DNA from: Lactiplantibacillus daoliensis
GTDB lineage: Bacteria; Bacillota; Bacilli; Lactobacillales; Lactobacillaceae
DNA length: 64,000 nt
Assembly: GCF_005405005.1 (NCBI RefSeq)
Contig: NZ_BJDH01000010.1
Coordinates: 1-64,000, forward strand
Direction of reading: 5' to 3'
Shown here: positions 1 through 8,500 of the stretch, piece by piece
Position numbering within the stretch: position 1 is the stretch's first letter
Layout: the number at the start of each line of letters is the position of its first letter
The notes under the pieces: model-generated
Databases searched by the model: none
Seen by the model: only the letters and a program-made list of their open reading frames with translations
Told to the model about the DNA's origin: nothing
Position numbers and translations under genes: made by a program

Positions 1-16
1 ACCACTATAAAGTAAT

Positions 17-74
17 AGAGGCATAGGAGCACCCCGTCGGGTAACTTCTATGCCTCTAAGCTTAGTATTTTTTT
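17..74 (+). terminator. Rho-independent terminator of a gene upstream of the window
   Basis: A perfect 10-bp stem, AGAGGCATAG (17-26) with CTATGCCTCT (48-57), encloses a loop with its own CCCCGTCGGG hairpin and is followed by a T run at 68-74. It would end a plus-strand gene lying before base 1. Confidence 0.75.
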
Positions 75-82
75 ATTGGAAC

Positions 83-636
83 CACTACAGGTTGAAAGAC
101 TCAAAAACATCACAAATGTCGAAGTACCAGTGAGCTTTACGTCTAAAGTAGACTTATCTAAATTCAGCGCTCCGTCAATCAAAACCGGTGTGCTGTGGGG
201 GACGGTACCAGCCACAGTACGGTCTGGTGCCTCAATTCAAAGCAGATAAAACACGTCTTTGAATTGCCCCACGAGATTAGTCAGCCAAGAACGCTGACTA
301 ATCTTGCCAACACACCGCACACCGATTCTGACTGACTCCACTAAGCGTAAATAACGAATTTATCCAAAAAATAACTACTAATTTAGTTGGAGGCTGTTAC
401 TGATAGCATCGGACGTACAGGTGGCGTTTGACCGGCGTTCTTTGCCGACCTTACACCACGGACAGTCTGGGAGATTTGTGGTTTTAGCAAAGCTGCTGGG
501 CGAGGTTCAAGACGTTTCTAAGGCTTGAACCTCGCCCGCATGTTATCGGCAACAACCGGAAACGGTAGTAATCGACTAGTTTTCATGACCTGATTGTTGA
601 CGTAGTGGTGCAGACCGTCAATTTTTAACTTTAGTC
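83..636 (-). repeat. Copy A of a ~550-base structured repeat (full length, reversed)
   Basis: This gene-free stretch is the reverse complement of the repeats at 22252-22812 and 42856-43391. Its ends are inverted versions of each other in outline: CACTACAGGTTGAAAG (83-98) and AACTTTAGTC near 627-636. It holds two hairpin-rich domains. One includes the stem GGTTCAAG (504-511) with CTTGAACC (524-531). The other is closed by a long stem around the AAAACCGGTGTGC and GCACACCGATTCTGAC segments. No open reading frame of note and no transposase is present. It accounts for most of the first 730 bases. Confidence 0.8.
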
Positions 637-645
637 AATAACTTA

Positions 646-697
646 AATACGCCAGAACTAATCATTTAACGATGATCAGTTCTAGCGTATTCTTTTA
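646..697. terminator. Bidirectional-looking hairpin between copy A and the broken membrane-protein gene
   Basis: AATACGCCAGAACTAATCAT (646-665) pairs with ATGATCAGTTCTAGCGTATT (672-691) with two mismatches, followed on the plus strand by CTTTTA. It lies 35 bases past the end of the minus-strand reading frame at 732 and probably ends that transcript, although the minus-strand T run is short. Confidence 0.5.
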
Positions 698-731
698 TCA
701 TTATCAAATACAATAGTCACTTTATCAGGAA

Positions 732-1244
732 CTATGACCCTAAAATCAATAACAGCATGACAACGCTCAATAAAATTGTAATCATCAATACCTTGTTAAA
801 ATAATGCTTTAATTCTGGCAAGCTCGTGTCAGTTAGTGACAGCGTAAATGGCGCTTCTGCCGTCCCTTCCGATTGCCAATATTTTGTAGCAGCGAACAAT
901 AGTCGCTCATACTGCCATAATCCACACATATACCCAAGCAAGAAAATAACCAGGCCGACTAAAAGATCAAAAAAATGGCCTGTGATGAACAAACCAACAA
1001 TACTATACCCCAGTCCTAAAACGATTATCATCCAAAACACAACCAGAAATTGACGCGCATATGTGCCGTTATGATGGACCGGTTCAAATAAAAAATAACG
1101 TCGGGTTCGACTCCTTTTAAAAAAGCCATCGTTAGTCGCTTTTAAATGCAGCCACGGTAAGCGTCATAAACTAATTGACCGAATCTCCACTGAAAGCCAC
1201 AAAAGTAGCCCCCACATCATCAAGCTTAAAATAATAAATTGCAC
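732..1244 (-). pseudogene. Small membrane protein gene interrupted by an in-frame TGA
   Basis: A GTG start at 1244-1242 sits a few bases after an AGAAAGG ribosome binding site. The frame reads MQFIILSLMMWGLLLWLS and on through SISL, then meets TGA at 1166-1164 (codon 27). The same frame then continues without another stop for about 143 codons to 732. The downstream part holds a basic stretch (RSRTRRYF), two hydrophobic segments (near FWMIIVLGLGYSIVGLF and LLVGLVIFLLGYMCG), a polar loop and a final hydrophobic helix (VLMITILLSVVMLLLIL). Because start, frame and ribosome site are intact and only one codon is a stop, this looks like a recent nonsense mutation rather than an old remnant. The 102-residue tail could be translated alone from GTG at 1040, but I see no good ribosome site for it. 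I do not recognise the family. Confidence 0.6.
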
Positions 1245-1365
1245 TTATTAATCCTTTCTGGTTTATAACCAGCGTCAACGTCCAGATAACTGATTACCAC
1301 AGTTTACAAATGATTGTTTCCAAGTATAACACTATATAACGGATTATCATGTTAGTTTCGGATGA

Positions 1366-1401
1366 TAAAAAAATCCGACTCACCATGTCAGTAAGTCGGA
1401 T
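1366..1401 (-). terminator. Terminator of the LysM gene
   Basis: ATCCGACT (1373-1380) pairs with AGTCGGAT (1394-1401). Read on the minus strand the stem is followed by a T run (1367-1373), 20 bases past the stop of the LysM gene. Confidence 0.85.
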
Positions 1402-1420
1402 CGATTTGCTATTTTAAATT

Positions 1421-1996
1421 TTAGTACCAGTTATTAGCTAACCAATGTGCCTTAGCAGCACTCCATGAACCATAACGGGAGGCAACATAGCTGTCAGCAA
1501 CCTTTTCTTGGTTGGCAGCTGAGTAATCACCATTAAGATATGAGGCACTTAATTGATACTTACCAATAAATTGGCCGTTAGTGGCTGTATATGAGCCACC
1601 AGATTCTTTGTTAGCGATCCATGCTTTAGCAGCACTGTCACTATCATTGGTAGTCGTTGCAGTCGTTGTCGTATCTTGACTTGTTGATGAAGCAACATTT
1701 TCGCTTGTCGTATCAGTAGTCGTTGCAGTTGTACTTGCAGCAGCTGTGTTAGTTGAAGTTGTTGTTGCGGTCGTTGAACCGTTAACTTCAAGTTGGTCAC
1801 CGACGAAAATCAAGTTAACGTTTTTCAAGTTATTAGCCTTTTCGATGGCGTTAACAGTGGTTTGATGTTCGCTAGCAATCTTAGCGACCGTGTCACCAGA
1901 TTTAACAGTAACAGTATCGGCGTTAGCAGTCGTTGAAGCGACGGCGAACAAACCTAAAGCGGCAACAGTTGATAAAACAAGATTTTTTGCTTTCAT
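1421..1996 (-). CDS. Secreted LysM protein with Apf/transglycosylase-like C-terminus
   Basis: The 191-residue product has a clear signal peptide (residues 1-26, ending TTANA) and so is exported. A LysM peptidoglycan-binding module follows (about 27-72, with SGDTVAKIA and the NLIFVGDQL end). Next is a Thr/Ser/Ala-rich linker (about 74-120) and a conserved C-terminal domain (about 122-191) beginning AKAWIANKESGG and ending HWLANNWY. That domain resembles the C-terminus of lactobacillal aggregation-promoting-factor and resuscitation-type wall proteins, where the Glu of the KESGG motif is the presumed catalytic acid. It most likely binds and remodels peptidoglycan at the cell surface. The ribosome site AGGAG lies about 12 bases before ATG. 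The gene is monocistronic with its own terminator. Catalytic activity is inferred from family resemblance. Confidence 0.85.
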   Translation of the reverse strand: MKAKNLVLSTVAALGLFAVASTTANADTVTVKSGDTVAKIASEHQTTVNAIEKANNLKNVNLIFVGDQLEVNGSTTATTTSTNTAAASTTATTTDTTSENVASSTSQDTTTTATTTNDSDSAAKAWIANKESGGSYTATNGQFIGKYQLSASYLNGDYSAANQEKVADSYVASRYGSWSAAKAHWLANNWY

Positions 1997-2223
1997 TAAA
2001 ATACAACACTCCTATTAGTTTGGCTTAGTTTCTATCGGTTAAATTCCTATGATTCTCTTGATCAGTCATAACTAATCAACAAAATCTAGTATACCGGGTG
2101 GATGTTGCACTGGTATCAATGGGACGTTACATTTTTGAGGGTTCATTGTAATAAACGGCCGATTTCGTAATACTTTGTAATATTAATCGGTTATCTCAGC
2201 CAGTCTTTACCAGTTCAATGGTC

Positions 2224-2263
2224 AAAAAAACGCTCAACACGGCCATTTTGGCTATGTTGAGCG
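2224..2263 (-). terminator. Terminator of the ABC exporter operon
   Basis: CGCTCAACA (2231-2239) pairs with TGTTGAGCG (2255-2263). The minus-strand transcript then reads a seven-base T run (2224-2230). It lies just past the ATPase stop codon. Confidence 0.88.
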
Positions 2264-2274
2264 TCCTATTAAGT

Positions 2275-2934
2275 CTAAGCTTCGACAGTAAATTCGTGTT
2301 TTGCTAAGCGATACGATTGATCGCAGGCTGCCGCAACATCTGGTTCATGAGTGACGATAATCACACATTTATGTTGTTCGTGAGCAATTTTTTGAAATTG
2401 TTCAATGACATATTGCGTATTTTCCTCATCTAAATTCCCAGTTGGTTCATCTGCAACCACGATTTTAGCGTCACACACCATCGTCCGAGCAATCGCCACG
2501 CGCTGCTGCTGACCACCGGATAACTTCTGAACATTTTTCGTCATCTGCTCATCTGTAATTCCCAGCTTGCGTAACATGTCCATCGCAAAAGCTTTATCAC
2601 CGCGATGACTTGAATTCGTCACCGCCATTGCCGTTAACAGGTTATTTAATGGCGACATATAGGTCAATAAATTATACGATTGGAACACAATCGCGACATG
2701 TGAGCGGCGATAATTTGTTAATCCAAGTTGATTAATCGGCTCACCGTTCAACTCGATTTGACCGGCCCGTGGCTTATCTAAGCCAGCTAGCAGCGACAAA
2801 AATGTCGTTTTACCAGAACCACTTTGCCCTACAATTGCGTATGAGTGTCCCGATTTAAATTCAAGGTTCACATGCTCAAACAGGCTGTTTTCTTGGCGAT
2901 CATACCAATAACCAATATCATTTGCTTTTAACAT
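2275..2934 (-). CDS. ABC transporter ATP-binding protein, MacB/LolD type
   Basis: The product is a 219-residue ATPase that would energise the FtsX-like permease encoded just before it. Walker A is GQSGSGKTT (about residues 36-44), the signature motif is LSGGQQQ (about 138-144) and Walker B ends VVADEPTGNLD (Glu about 163). The EPTGNLD form is typical of the MacB/LolD/BceA group. I start it at ATG 2934 (MLKAND) because GGAGG lies 9-10 bases before it. A longer frame from TTG 2955 would read through that ribosome site. The gene starts 14 bases after the permease stop, so the two are co-transcribed. The substrate is unknown. The family handles lipoproteins, peptides or antimicrobial compounds. 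Confidence 0.88.
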   Translation of the reverse strand: MLKANDIGYWYDRQENSLFEHVNLEFKSGHSYAIVGQSGSGKTTFLSLLAGLDKPRAGQIELNGEPINQLGLTNYRRSHVAIVFQSYNLLTYMSPLNNLLTAMAVTNSSHRGDKAFAMDMLRKLGITDEQMTKNVQKLSGGQQQRVAIARTMVCDAKIVVADEPTGNLDEENTQYVIEQFQKIAHEQHKCVIIVTHEPDVAAACDQSYRLAKHEFTVEA

Positions 2935-2947
2935 GTTCAAATTCCTC

Positions 2948-4408
2948 CTATTCAATCAAGACTTTCTTCGGCTGCAGTCGCAGAATTCCGCCCGAGGCTA
3001 ACATAATGGACAAGAACATAATCGCTAACCCGAAACCGCCGAGTTCAACTAAATCCAGCGCCGTTACATTGATTGCTAATTCTGCTTGTTTTTGTGATGA
3101 CATTGAACTGTTGCTGCCTGGCGCACCGCCACCTTGCATATTGCCAGCCGGTTTTGTGTCAGAAGTGTTACCACCAGGAGCCCCGCCGCCAGGGCCCTGT
3201 TGCGTACTCATGGTACCGGTGGTCGTTTGTTGTGAAACGAGCTGTTTGCCAAGTTGATTCCCGACAAATTTACCGCCAGCACCCGCAATCGCAATGGAAA
3301 CAACTAAGACCATTACCATTTCGACAAAGAATTGCGCAACGATTTTCCAGCGAGCTTCACCCAATGACAGGAGCACACCAATTTCATAACGACGTTCACG
3401 AATCATTAAAATCACAATCAATGCTAAGATAATCGTTCCAGCAATGGCGACTAACCAAACGATCTTATCCGCAAATGACTTCACGTTCGCCATTGAAGCT
3501 TTGACGGTTTGATAACTACTATCATCCGTCGTCAAAGAATATCTCGACGTATTAATCAAAGCCTTCCCAGCCTTTTTGGCTGCGCTGACTTTGGCCGGAT
3601 CAGAAACATTGAAAGTAACTGAATCAGCAGTATTTTTATACTTAGTACCCTTGACCGTGTTGGCAAAAGTATATGAAGTATAAACACTGTTTGACGGATC
3701 AGTTGCGCCAGGACCTTGTTGCGTACTTGCACTAGCACTAGCTTTATAAATCCCAACGACCTTCAACGTATATGTTTGCTTCGTCCCAGTTGTGGCTTTC
3801 AACTTTATCGAGTCACCAACTTTTAAGCCATCTTCCTTGGCTAACTCACTTTCGATGACGACATTATTAGTCCCTTCATCAGCTATGGTAATCCCGCGGC
3901 CTTTGGTGATTTTGCTAGAACTATTTTCAAAAGCAGAAGTGGTGCTCGTCGAAGTGACGCCGGAAATTGCAATGTCGCCAGAACTCGTGGTACTGCCACC
4001 CATGCCTTTCATGCCACCAGCTGAACTACTGCCAGAGGTTGAAATTGCACTAAACCCTTTCGCATTAGCTGACGTAGAAACTGTCGCCGTGTAACTGGCG
4101 ATATTACTGAGTTTTGCGATCTTCTTAGCATCACTTAATTTAACCGGTGATGTCGTCAGTTTGGGCCGACTAGTCTTGCTCGTCGATGACCCACTTCGCA
4201 TCTTCTTGAATGCTGCTTCTCGATTGGCTGAGAGCGTCAGTGTTGCACCAACACGCTGCTTCGCATTACTCGTTGCCGTATCCGCGGCATTTCGAATCAA
4301 TAGGCCAGCTAAGACAAACAACATAATTGCTGACGTGACCAGAATTAATAAGATTGAACGACCTTTCTTCGCCGTTAAATTAAGCCATGCCCGTTTGAAA
4401 AAATTCAC
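2948..4408 (-). CDS. ABC transporter permease, FtsX/MacB-like, with Gly/Ser/Met-rich insert
   Basis: The 486-residue membrane partner of the ATPase has an N-terminal helix (about 15-38), a large extracellular domain (about 40-310), then three C-terminal helices (about 317-340, 365-390 and 455-475), the FtsX arrangement. Two low-complexity stretches stand out: one in the outer domain (around SSAGGMKGMGG) and one between the last helices (QQGPGGGAPGG and GGGAPGSNSS). Such Gly/Met/Pro-rich loops are not part of the core fold and may contact the wall or the substrate. It probably exports or senses an envelope compound rather than importing, as no binding protein is encoded nearby. The ATG is preceded by GAGG. 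No regulator is adjacent. Confidence 0.82.
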   Translation of the reverse strand: MNFFKRAWLNLTAKKGRSILLILVTSAIMLFVLAGLLIRNAADTATSNAKQRVGATLTLSANREAAFKKMRSGSSTSKTSRPKLTTSPVKLSDAKKIAKLSNIASYTATVSTSANAKGFSAISTSGSSSAGGMKGMGGSTTSSGDIAISGVTSTSTTSAFENSSSKITKGRGITIADEGTNNVVIESELAKEDGLKVGDSIKLKATTGTKQTYTLKVVGIYKASASASTQQGPGATDPSNSVYTSYTFANTVKGTKYKNTADSVTFNVSDPAKVSAAKKAGKALINTSRYSLTTDDSSYQTVKASMANVKSFADKIVWLVAIAGTIILALIVILMIRERRYEIGVLLSLGEARWKIVAQFFVEMVMVLVVSIAIAGAGGKFVGNQLGKQLVSQQTTTGTMSTQQGPGGGAPGGNTSDTKPAGNMQGGGAPGSNSSMSSQKQAELAINVTALDLVELGGFGLAIMFLSIMLASGGILRLQPKKVLIE

Positions 4409-4574
4409 GTTTGGCCCTCCTCAAAATTAAGTATTAGTATTGCTTTGAACTGAACAGTCCTCAATTTACAGGGCAAAAAGGATTAAACTATGAACTTCTT
4501 GGGGTCTTTCGGTGGTTAGTTACCGAATATTTTTGATAAGGCATTGCTAATGCAGTGATGAGCGGGGTTGTGGT

Positions 4575-4603
4575 CAAAAAAACCAACGAAAGAACGTCGC
4601 TGG
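4575..4603 (-). terminator. Terminator of the tag-xre unit
   Basis: CCAACGA (4583-4589) pairs with TCGCTGG (4597-4603). On the minus strand a T run (4576-4582) follows. Confidence 0.75.
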
Positions 4604-4617
4604 CTTTAGAATGCTAT

Positions 4618-4872
4618 TTAGATAAACTGAATCGTCAATCGCCGATTCATTGCAGTGGCGATATCAGACAAGCGATTCAGTGACACATTTATTGAACCGT
4701 TTTCGATTTCAACAACTGTCGCCGGTGGTTGCACAATCAGTGCAGCCAATTCGCGTTGACTCATTCCAAGTTTCTCACGAAGATCACGAACCTTGACCCC
4801 CAAGTCTAAACGGGCACTTTTTATCGCCACTAACTCGTCAGATTCTGAATCTCTCAAATCAGCGCCCCTCAT
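4618..4872 (-). CDS. XRE-family helix-turn-helix protein
   Basis: This small DNA-binding protein of about 84 residues is dominated by one XRE/Cro-type domain. The helix-turn-helix is around LREKLGMSQRELAALI, followed by the recognition-helix region PPATVVEIENG and SLNRLSDIATAM. Spacing to the end matches antitoxin-like or stand-alone XRE proteins such as HigA, but no toxin gene is adjacent. The start is uncertain. ATG 4872 overlaps the last codons of tag, and a TTG about 15 bases further in is better placed behind GAGGGG. It overlaps the 3' end of tag by 14 bases, so it is translationally coupled to the repair gene. It might act as autoregulator of that pair, which is inference. Confidence 0.75.
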   Translation of the reverse strand: MRGADLRDSESDELVAIKSARLDLGVKVRDLREKLGMSQRELAALIVQPPATVVEIENGSINVSLNRLSDIATAMNRRLTIQFI

Positions 4873-5422
4873 TCTCAGGTGCCCAATCACAGTCAGCCAA
4901 ATGATCATTAATCAGACCAGCACCTTGCAAATACGAATAAATGGTCGTTGGCCCGACAAACTTGAAACCGCGCTTTTTCAATGCCTTGGAAAGCCGTTTA
5001 GCTAAGTCATTAGTCGCTGGTATTTCAGCCGAAGTTTGCCAAGCCTGACGAATCGGCTGGTCATCGACAAATGACCAAAGCCAGTCAGCATAAGACGAAC
5101 TCGCTGACCACTTCTGAATCACTTTAGCATTATTAATTGTCGCCGCTAACTTTTGACGATGGCGAATAATACGCTCATCTTGCAGTAAACGGTCAAGATC
5201 CGCATCAGTCATCGCGGCAACACGCGCAATATCATAATTATAAAAGTCTTCCTTGAAAGCCGCCCGCTTATTTAAAACCGTCTGCCAACTTAACCCAGCC
5301 TGATAAGTCTCTAGTGACAACAGTTCAAATAACTTTTGTTGATCGTGTTGTGGTCGTCCCCACTCGTTATCATGATATTCCTGCATTAATGGTGTCGAAT
5401 TTGCCCAATCGCATCTTTTCAT
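4859..5422 (-). CDS. tag: DNA-3-methyladenine glycosylase I
   Basis: The product is a base-excision enzyme that removes 3-methyladenine from alkylated DNA in the cytoplasm. Its 187 residues match the Tag family length. The zinc-binding set known from E. coli Tag is visible: Cys4 (MKRCDW), His17 (EYHDNEWG), and a C-terminal His and Cys at about 174 and 178 (DHLADCDW). The active-site region LSLETYQAGLSW is intact. The start is ATG 5422, directly behind GGAGG. A longer frame from TTG 5437 would include that ribosome site. The xre gene overlaps its 3' end. Confidence 0.95.
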   Translation of the reverse strand: MKRCDWANSTPLMQEYHDNEWGRPQHDQQKLFELLSLETYQAGLSWQTVLNKRAAFKEDFYNYDIARVAAMTDADLDRLLQDERIIRHRQKLAATINNAKVIQKWSASSSYADWLWSFVDDQPIRQAWQTSAEIPATNDLAKRLSKALKKRGFKFVGPTTIYSYLQGAGLINDHLADCDWAPENEGR

Positions 5423-5500
5423 CTGTCCTACCTCCAACGTTTCATCTTTGATTGATTACAGCATACCACAAGAGCACAAACGTATGTTCTTGTTTAACTA

Positions 5501-5546
5501 AAAAATAATGTCCGTAGCTTAGTCTACTGACCAAGCTAACGGACAT
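5501..5546 (-). terminator. Terminator of the MmpL-like gene
   Basis: ATGTCCGTAGCTT (5508-5520) pairs with AAGCTAACGGACAT (5533-5546) with one bulge. The minus-strand T run is at 5501-5505. It lies about 30 bases past the stop. Confidence 0.85.
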
Positions 5547-5575
5547 CATTTAAATAAACACTTTAATTCAAAAAC

Positions 5576-8500
5576 TTACTTGTGTGACCGTTTCGTAGAG
5601 TCATCCGTAGTTGAGTCGTCTTCCATATTATCCGTCAAAGGATAGGTTAAACGAATCAGTGCTGGAATAACTGTTGGAATGGCAAATACCAGGATAATTA
5701 ACCCGATAATCACAACCATCGCCACTTGAATCAAAGTCAAGACACCAGATGGCATCAAGGCCGCGAACGTCCCACTTAGAATCAAGGCGGCGGATAAGAC
5801 CACAGCCCCAATTACGGAAGAAGCCCGCACAATTCGAGTACTTGGCGTGGCCGCCGTATTATCAAACTCACGGTATTTCATCATCAAGAAGATACTGTAA
5901 TCGACCCCGAGGGCAATTAACATGATGAAACCGAAGAATGGCGTGTTCCAAGTCAACATATCTTGGCCCATTAACCAACTACTCAACATCCGCGTGATAC
6001 TCAAGGACATAATGTAAGCCAATAACAAGGTCCCTAAGATGTAAAACGGTTGTAAGACAGAACGCGTGATGACCATCAAGGCCAACAAGATTCCGACTAA
6101 CATGATTGCTGCGGTCCGAATGAAGTCACTCGACGCGATAGCTTGAGTATCGTTCGTTTCAGACGTTTGACCACCAATAGCAATCGTGGAACCGCCTAAC
6201 GAAGTCCCTTTCAAGGTGTTTTGTGCTTGCGTCTGGATGGCTGAAATCTTGTTCATCGCAGCCTTTGAGCTAGGATTATCCTTTAAGACAATCGTCAACT
6301 TCGTCGCATGGTAATTATCAGACATGTAAGTGTTCAAAGCTGTCTTATACGTCTTACCTTTCAACGTACTCTTTGGTACATAGTAGGTATTCGCCGCATC
6401 AGACTTCTTCAAACCAACCAAGTAGCTATTCGCTGAACCAACACCTTTGTTGATAGTCTTGGTCCCGTCGCTAGCCGTGACTAACCCTTTTTGTAACGTA
6501 TCCATCTGGCCAACTAAACTTTGTAATGTCGTATACATCGTTTGGTTCCCAGCGGCAATTTGTGAAGCGCCTGAGGTTAAGGCCGCAGAGTTGGCAACTA
6601 ACTTGTTAGTCCCAGCATCTAGGGCACCGATAGCACTCACTAGCGTTGGTAATTGACCTTGTAAGGTTGTTAAGCCAGATGTAACTTGACTAGAGCCCGA
6701 AGCCAATTGACTCACGCCACTAGCTAATGCTGGTACTTGTGCATTTAATTGGCTATTCCCAGAAGCAAGCTGTGCAGCACCGCTATTTAATGAAGAGGAA
6801 TTAGCTGCCAATTGATTGGTTCCAGCCGTCAATGCACCGATTGCATTAGTCAACGTTGGAATTGATGCATTCAATGTACCTACACCATTATTAATCTTAT
6901 TAGCACCCGTAGCTGCCTGTGAAACATAACCAGTATATCCATTAATGCTTGAAGCAAGTGTCGCAGCACCAGTCTGCAATTTACTCAAGTTAGAGCTCAA
7001 ACTGTTCATGCTAGGAACAAAGCCTGGATTTGCAGCCGTTCCATTACCATTAAGCGCATTTTGTACGTCAGTAATTGAACCTTCTAGCTTGGTAATTGCT
7101 TCAATTGCTTTTGTATTAGCAGTCTTTGAATCGGTTGCAAGCGTTGTTAATTTGGATAACTTATCCATATTAGTACTCAAGTCTTGCAATTTAGCTGCAG
7201 CCGTACTGATGTTATTCAATTGCGTTTGTAAATCCGACAGCGCCTTTAAACCAGCACTGGCATCGGTTGAACTGCCAGCTTTAGTCGTCGCAGTACTTGA
7301 ACTGTTATTGGCACTATTTTGTGCGTTCACTTGTGAGGTTACCGCCGAACTAATCGCAGCTTTTTGTTCTGAAGTCGCTGCTGAACCAGCTGCAGCAATT
7401 GCTGCAGAAGCAACCGCATTTGCATCGACACTAGCATTGGTTGCACCAGTTTTGACATTATCTGCACTAGATGCACTTTCTAATGCACTTTGGATGGTTC
7501 CCATATCCGATTTAATCGGTGTTTGAGCTGTTGAAAAAACAGTCTTAAAATTATCGGCATCATCTTTAGCAGAACCCATCGAACTAGAGAGTTGCTGCAA
7601 TTCATCCATACTTGAATTTAACTCACTAAGTCCTGCGGTCAACTTAGCTAGATCCGTTTTAGACTGAGTAGTGTTACCGTCATTAATTTCCGTCTGCATG
7701 GTAGTTAATTGGTTGGCAATCTCCGCTGAACCACTTTGAAGTTGACCAATACTGCCAATCAATTCATTTTGCTTGTCAGCAACTGTGCCATTTTGACTTG
7801 CTAAACTGTCTAAACTTGAAGAGAGATTAGAAGTCCCATCGAATAATTCGCCAACTTTAGAACTCAGCGTTCCCGTCTGACCATTTAACTCATTCAAGCC
7901 ATTATTTACAGTATAAACACCATTTGTGTAAGTGACGACGCCTTTAGCTAACGTGTTCGAACCACTCGCCAATTGGCCCGTGGCACTCGATAAGGCACCG
8001 GTTTTACTATTCAAAGTATTCAAACCAGTTGTAACTTGCTGTGAACCCGCAGTTAATTTATTTACCCCACTAGCCAATGTGCCAGTCGAGCCATTCAACT
8101 GATTCAAGCCATTATTCACGGTATAAACACCATTTGTGTAAGTGACCAATCCAGTTGAAAGGGTCTTGGCGCCATCAGCTAAAGTTTTAGCACCACTGAC
8201 ACCGGATGACATATTTGAGCCCTTCAGTTGACTGCTAGCACTATCCAAGCCACTACTAATCTTCGTTAAGCCCTTGCTTGCTGAGTCCATCCCAGTGGTA
8301 ACTGTCCCTAATTGCTTCTTAACATATAGGTCACCGATTTCTGCACCACCCGGTTGACTCACAGAAGCAACCGTCTTGACACCCTTAACCTTCTTCAATT
8401 GACGGGTTAAGTTGTCAATAGTTTTGATATCTTTTTCATTATTTAACGCATGATCTGATTTGATATAGAGCGTTGATGGTTCCGCCGTCCCTTTCGAGAA

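Noticed and set aside
83-636. Repeat copy A as an insertion sequence
   Set aside because: No transposase frame, complete or broken, is found in any copy, and the length is below that of ordinary insertion sequences.
1064-1085. GGACCGGTTCAA in the broken membrane gene as a repeat fragment
   Set aside because: The match with the structured repeat is only about 12 bases and lies within coding sequence with no extension on either side; chance is likely.
2140-2200. TGTAAT and CGTAAT repeats upstream of the LysM gene as WalR boxes
   Set aside because: The spacing between hexamers is 4 bases instead of 5 and they point away from the gene. I do not claim a WalR site.
6945-7526. Long open frame (193 codons) on the plus strand inside the MmpL-like gene
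   Set aside because: It lies antisense to the Ser/Ala-rich repeat region, whose codon bias keeps the opposite strand open. It has no ribosome site and an odd composition.
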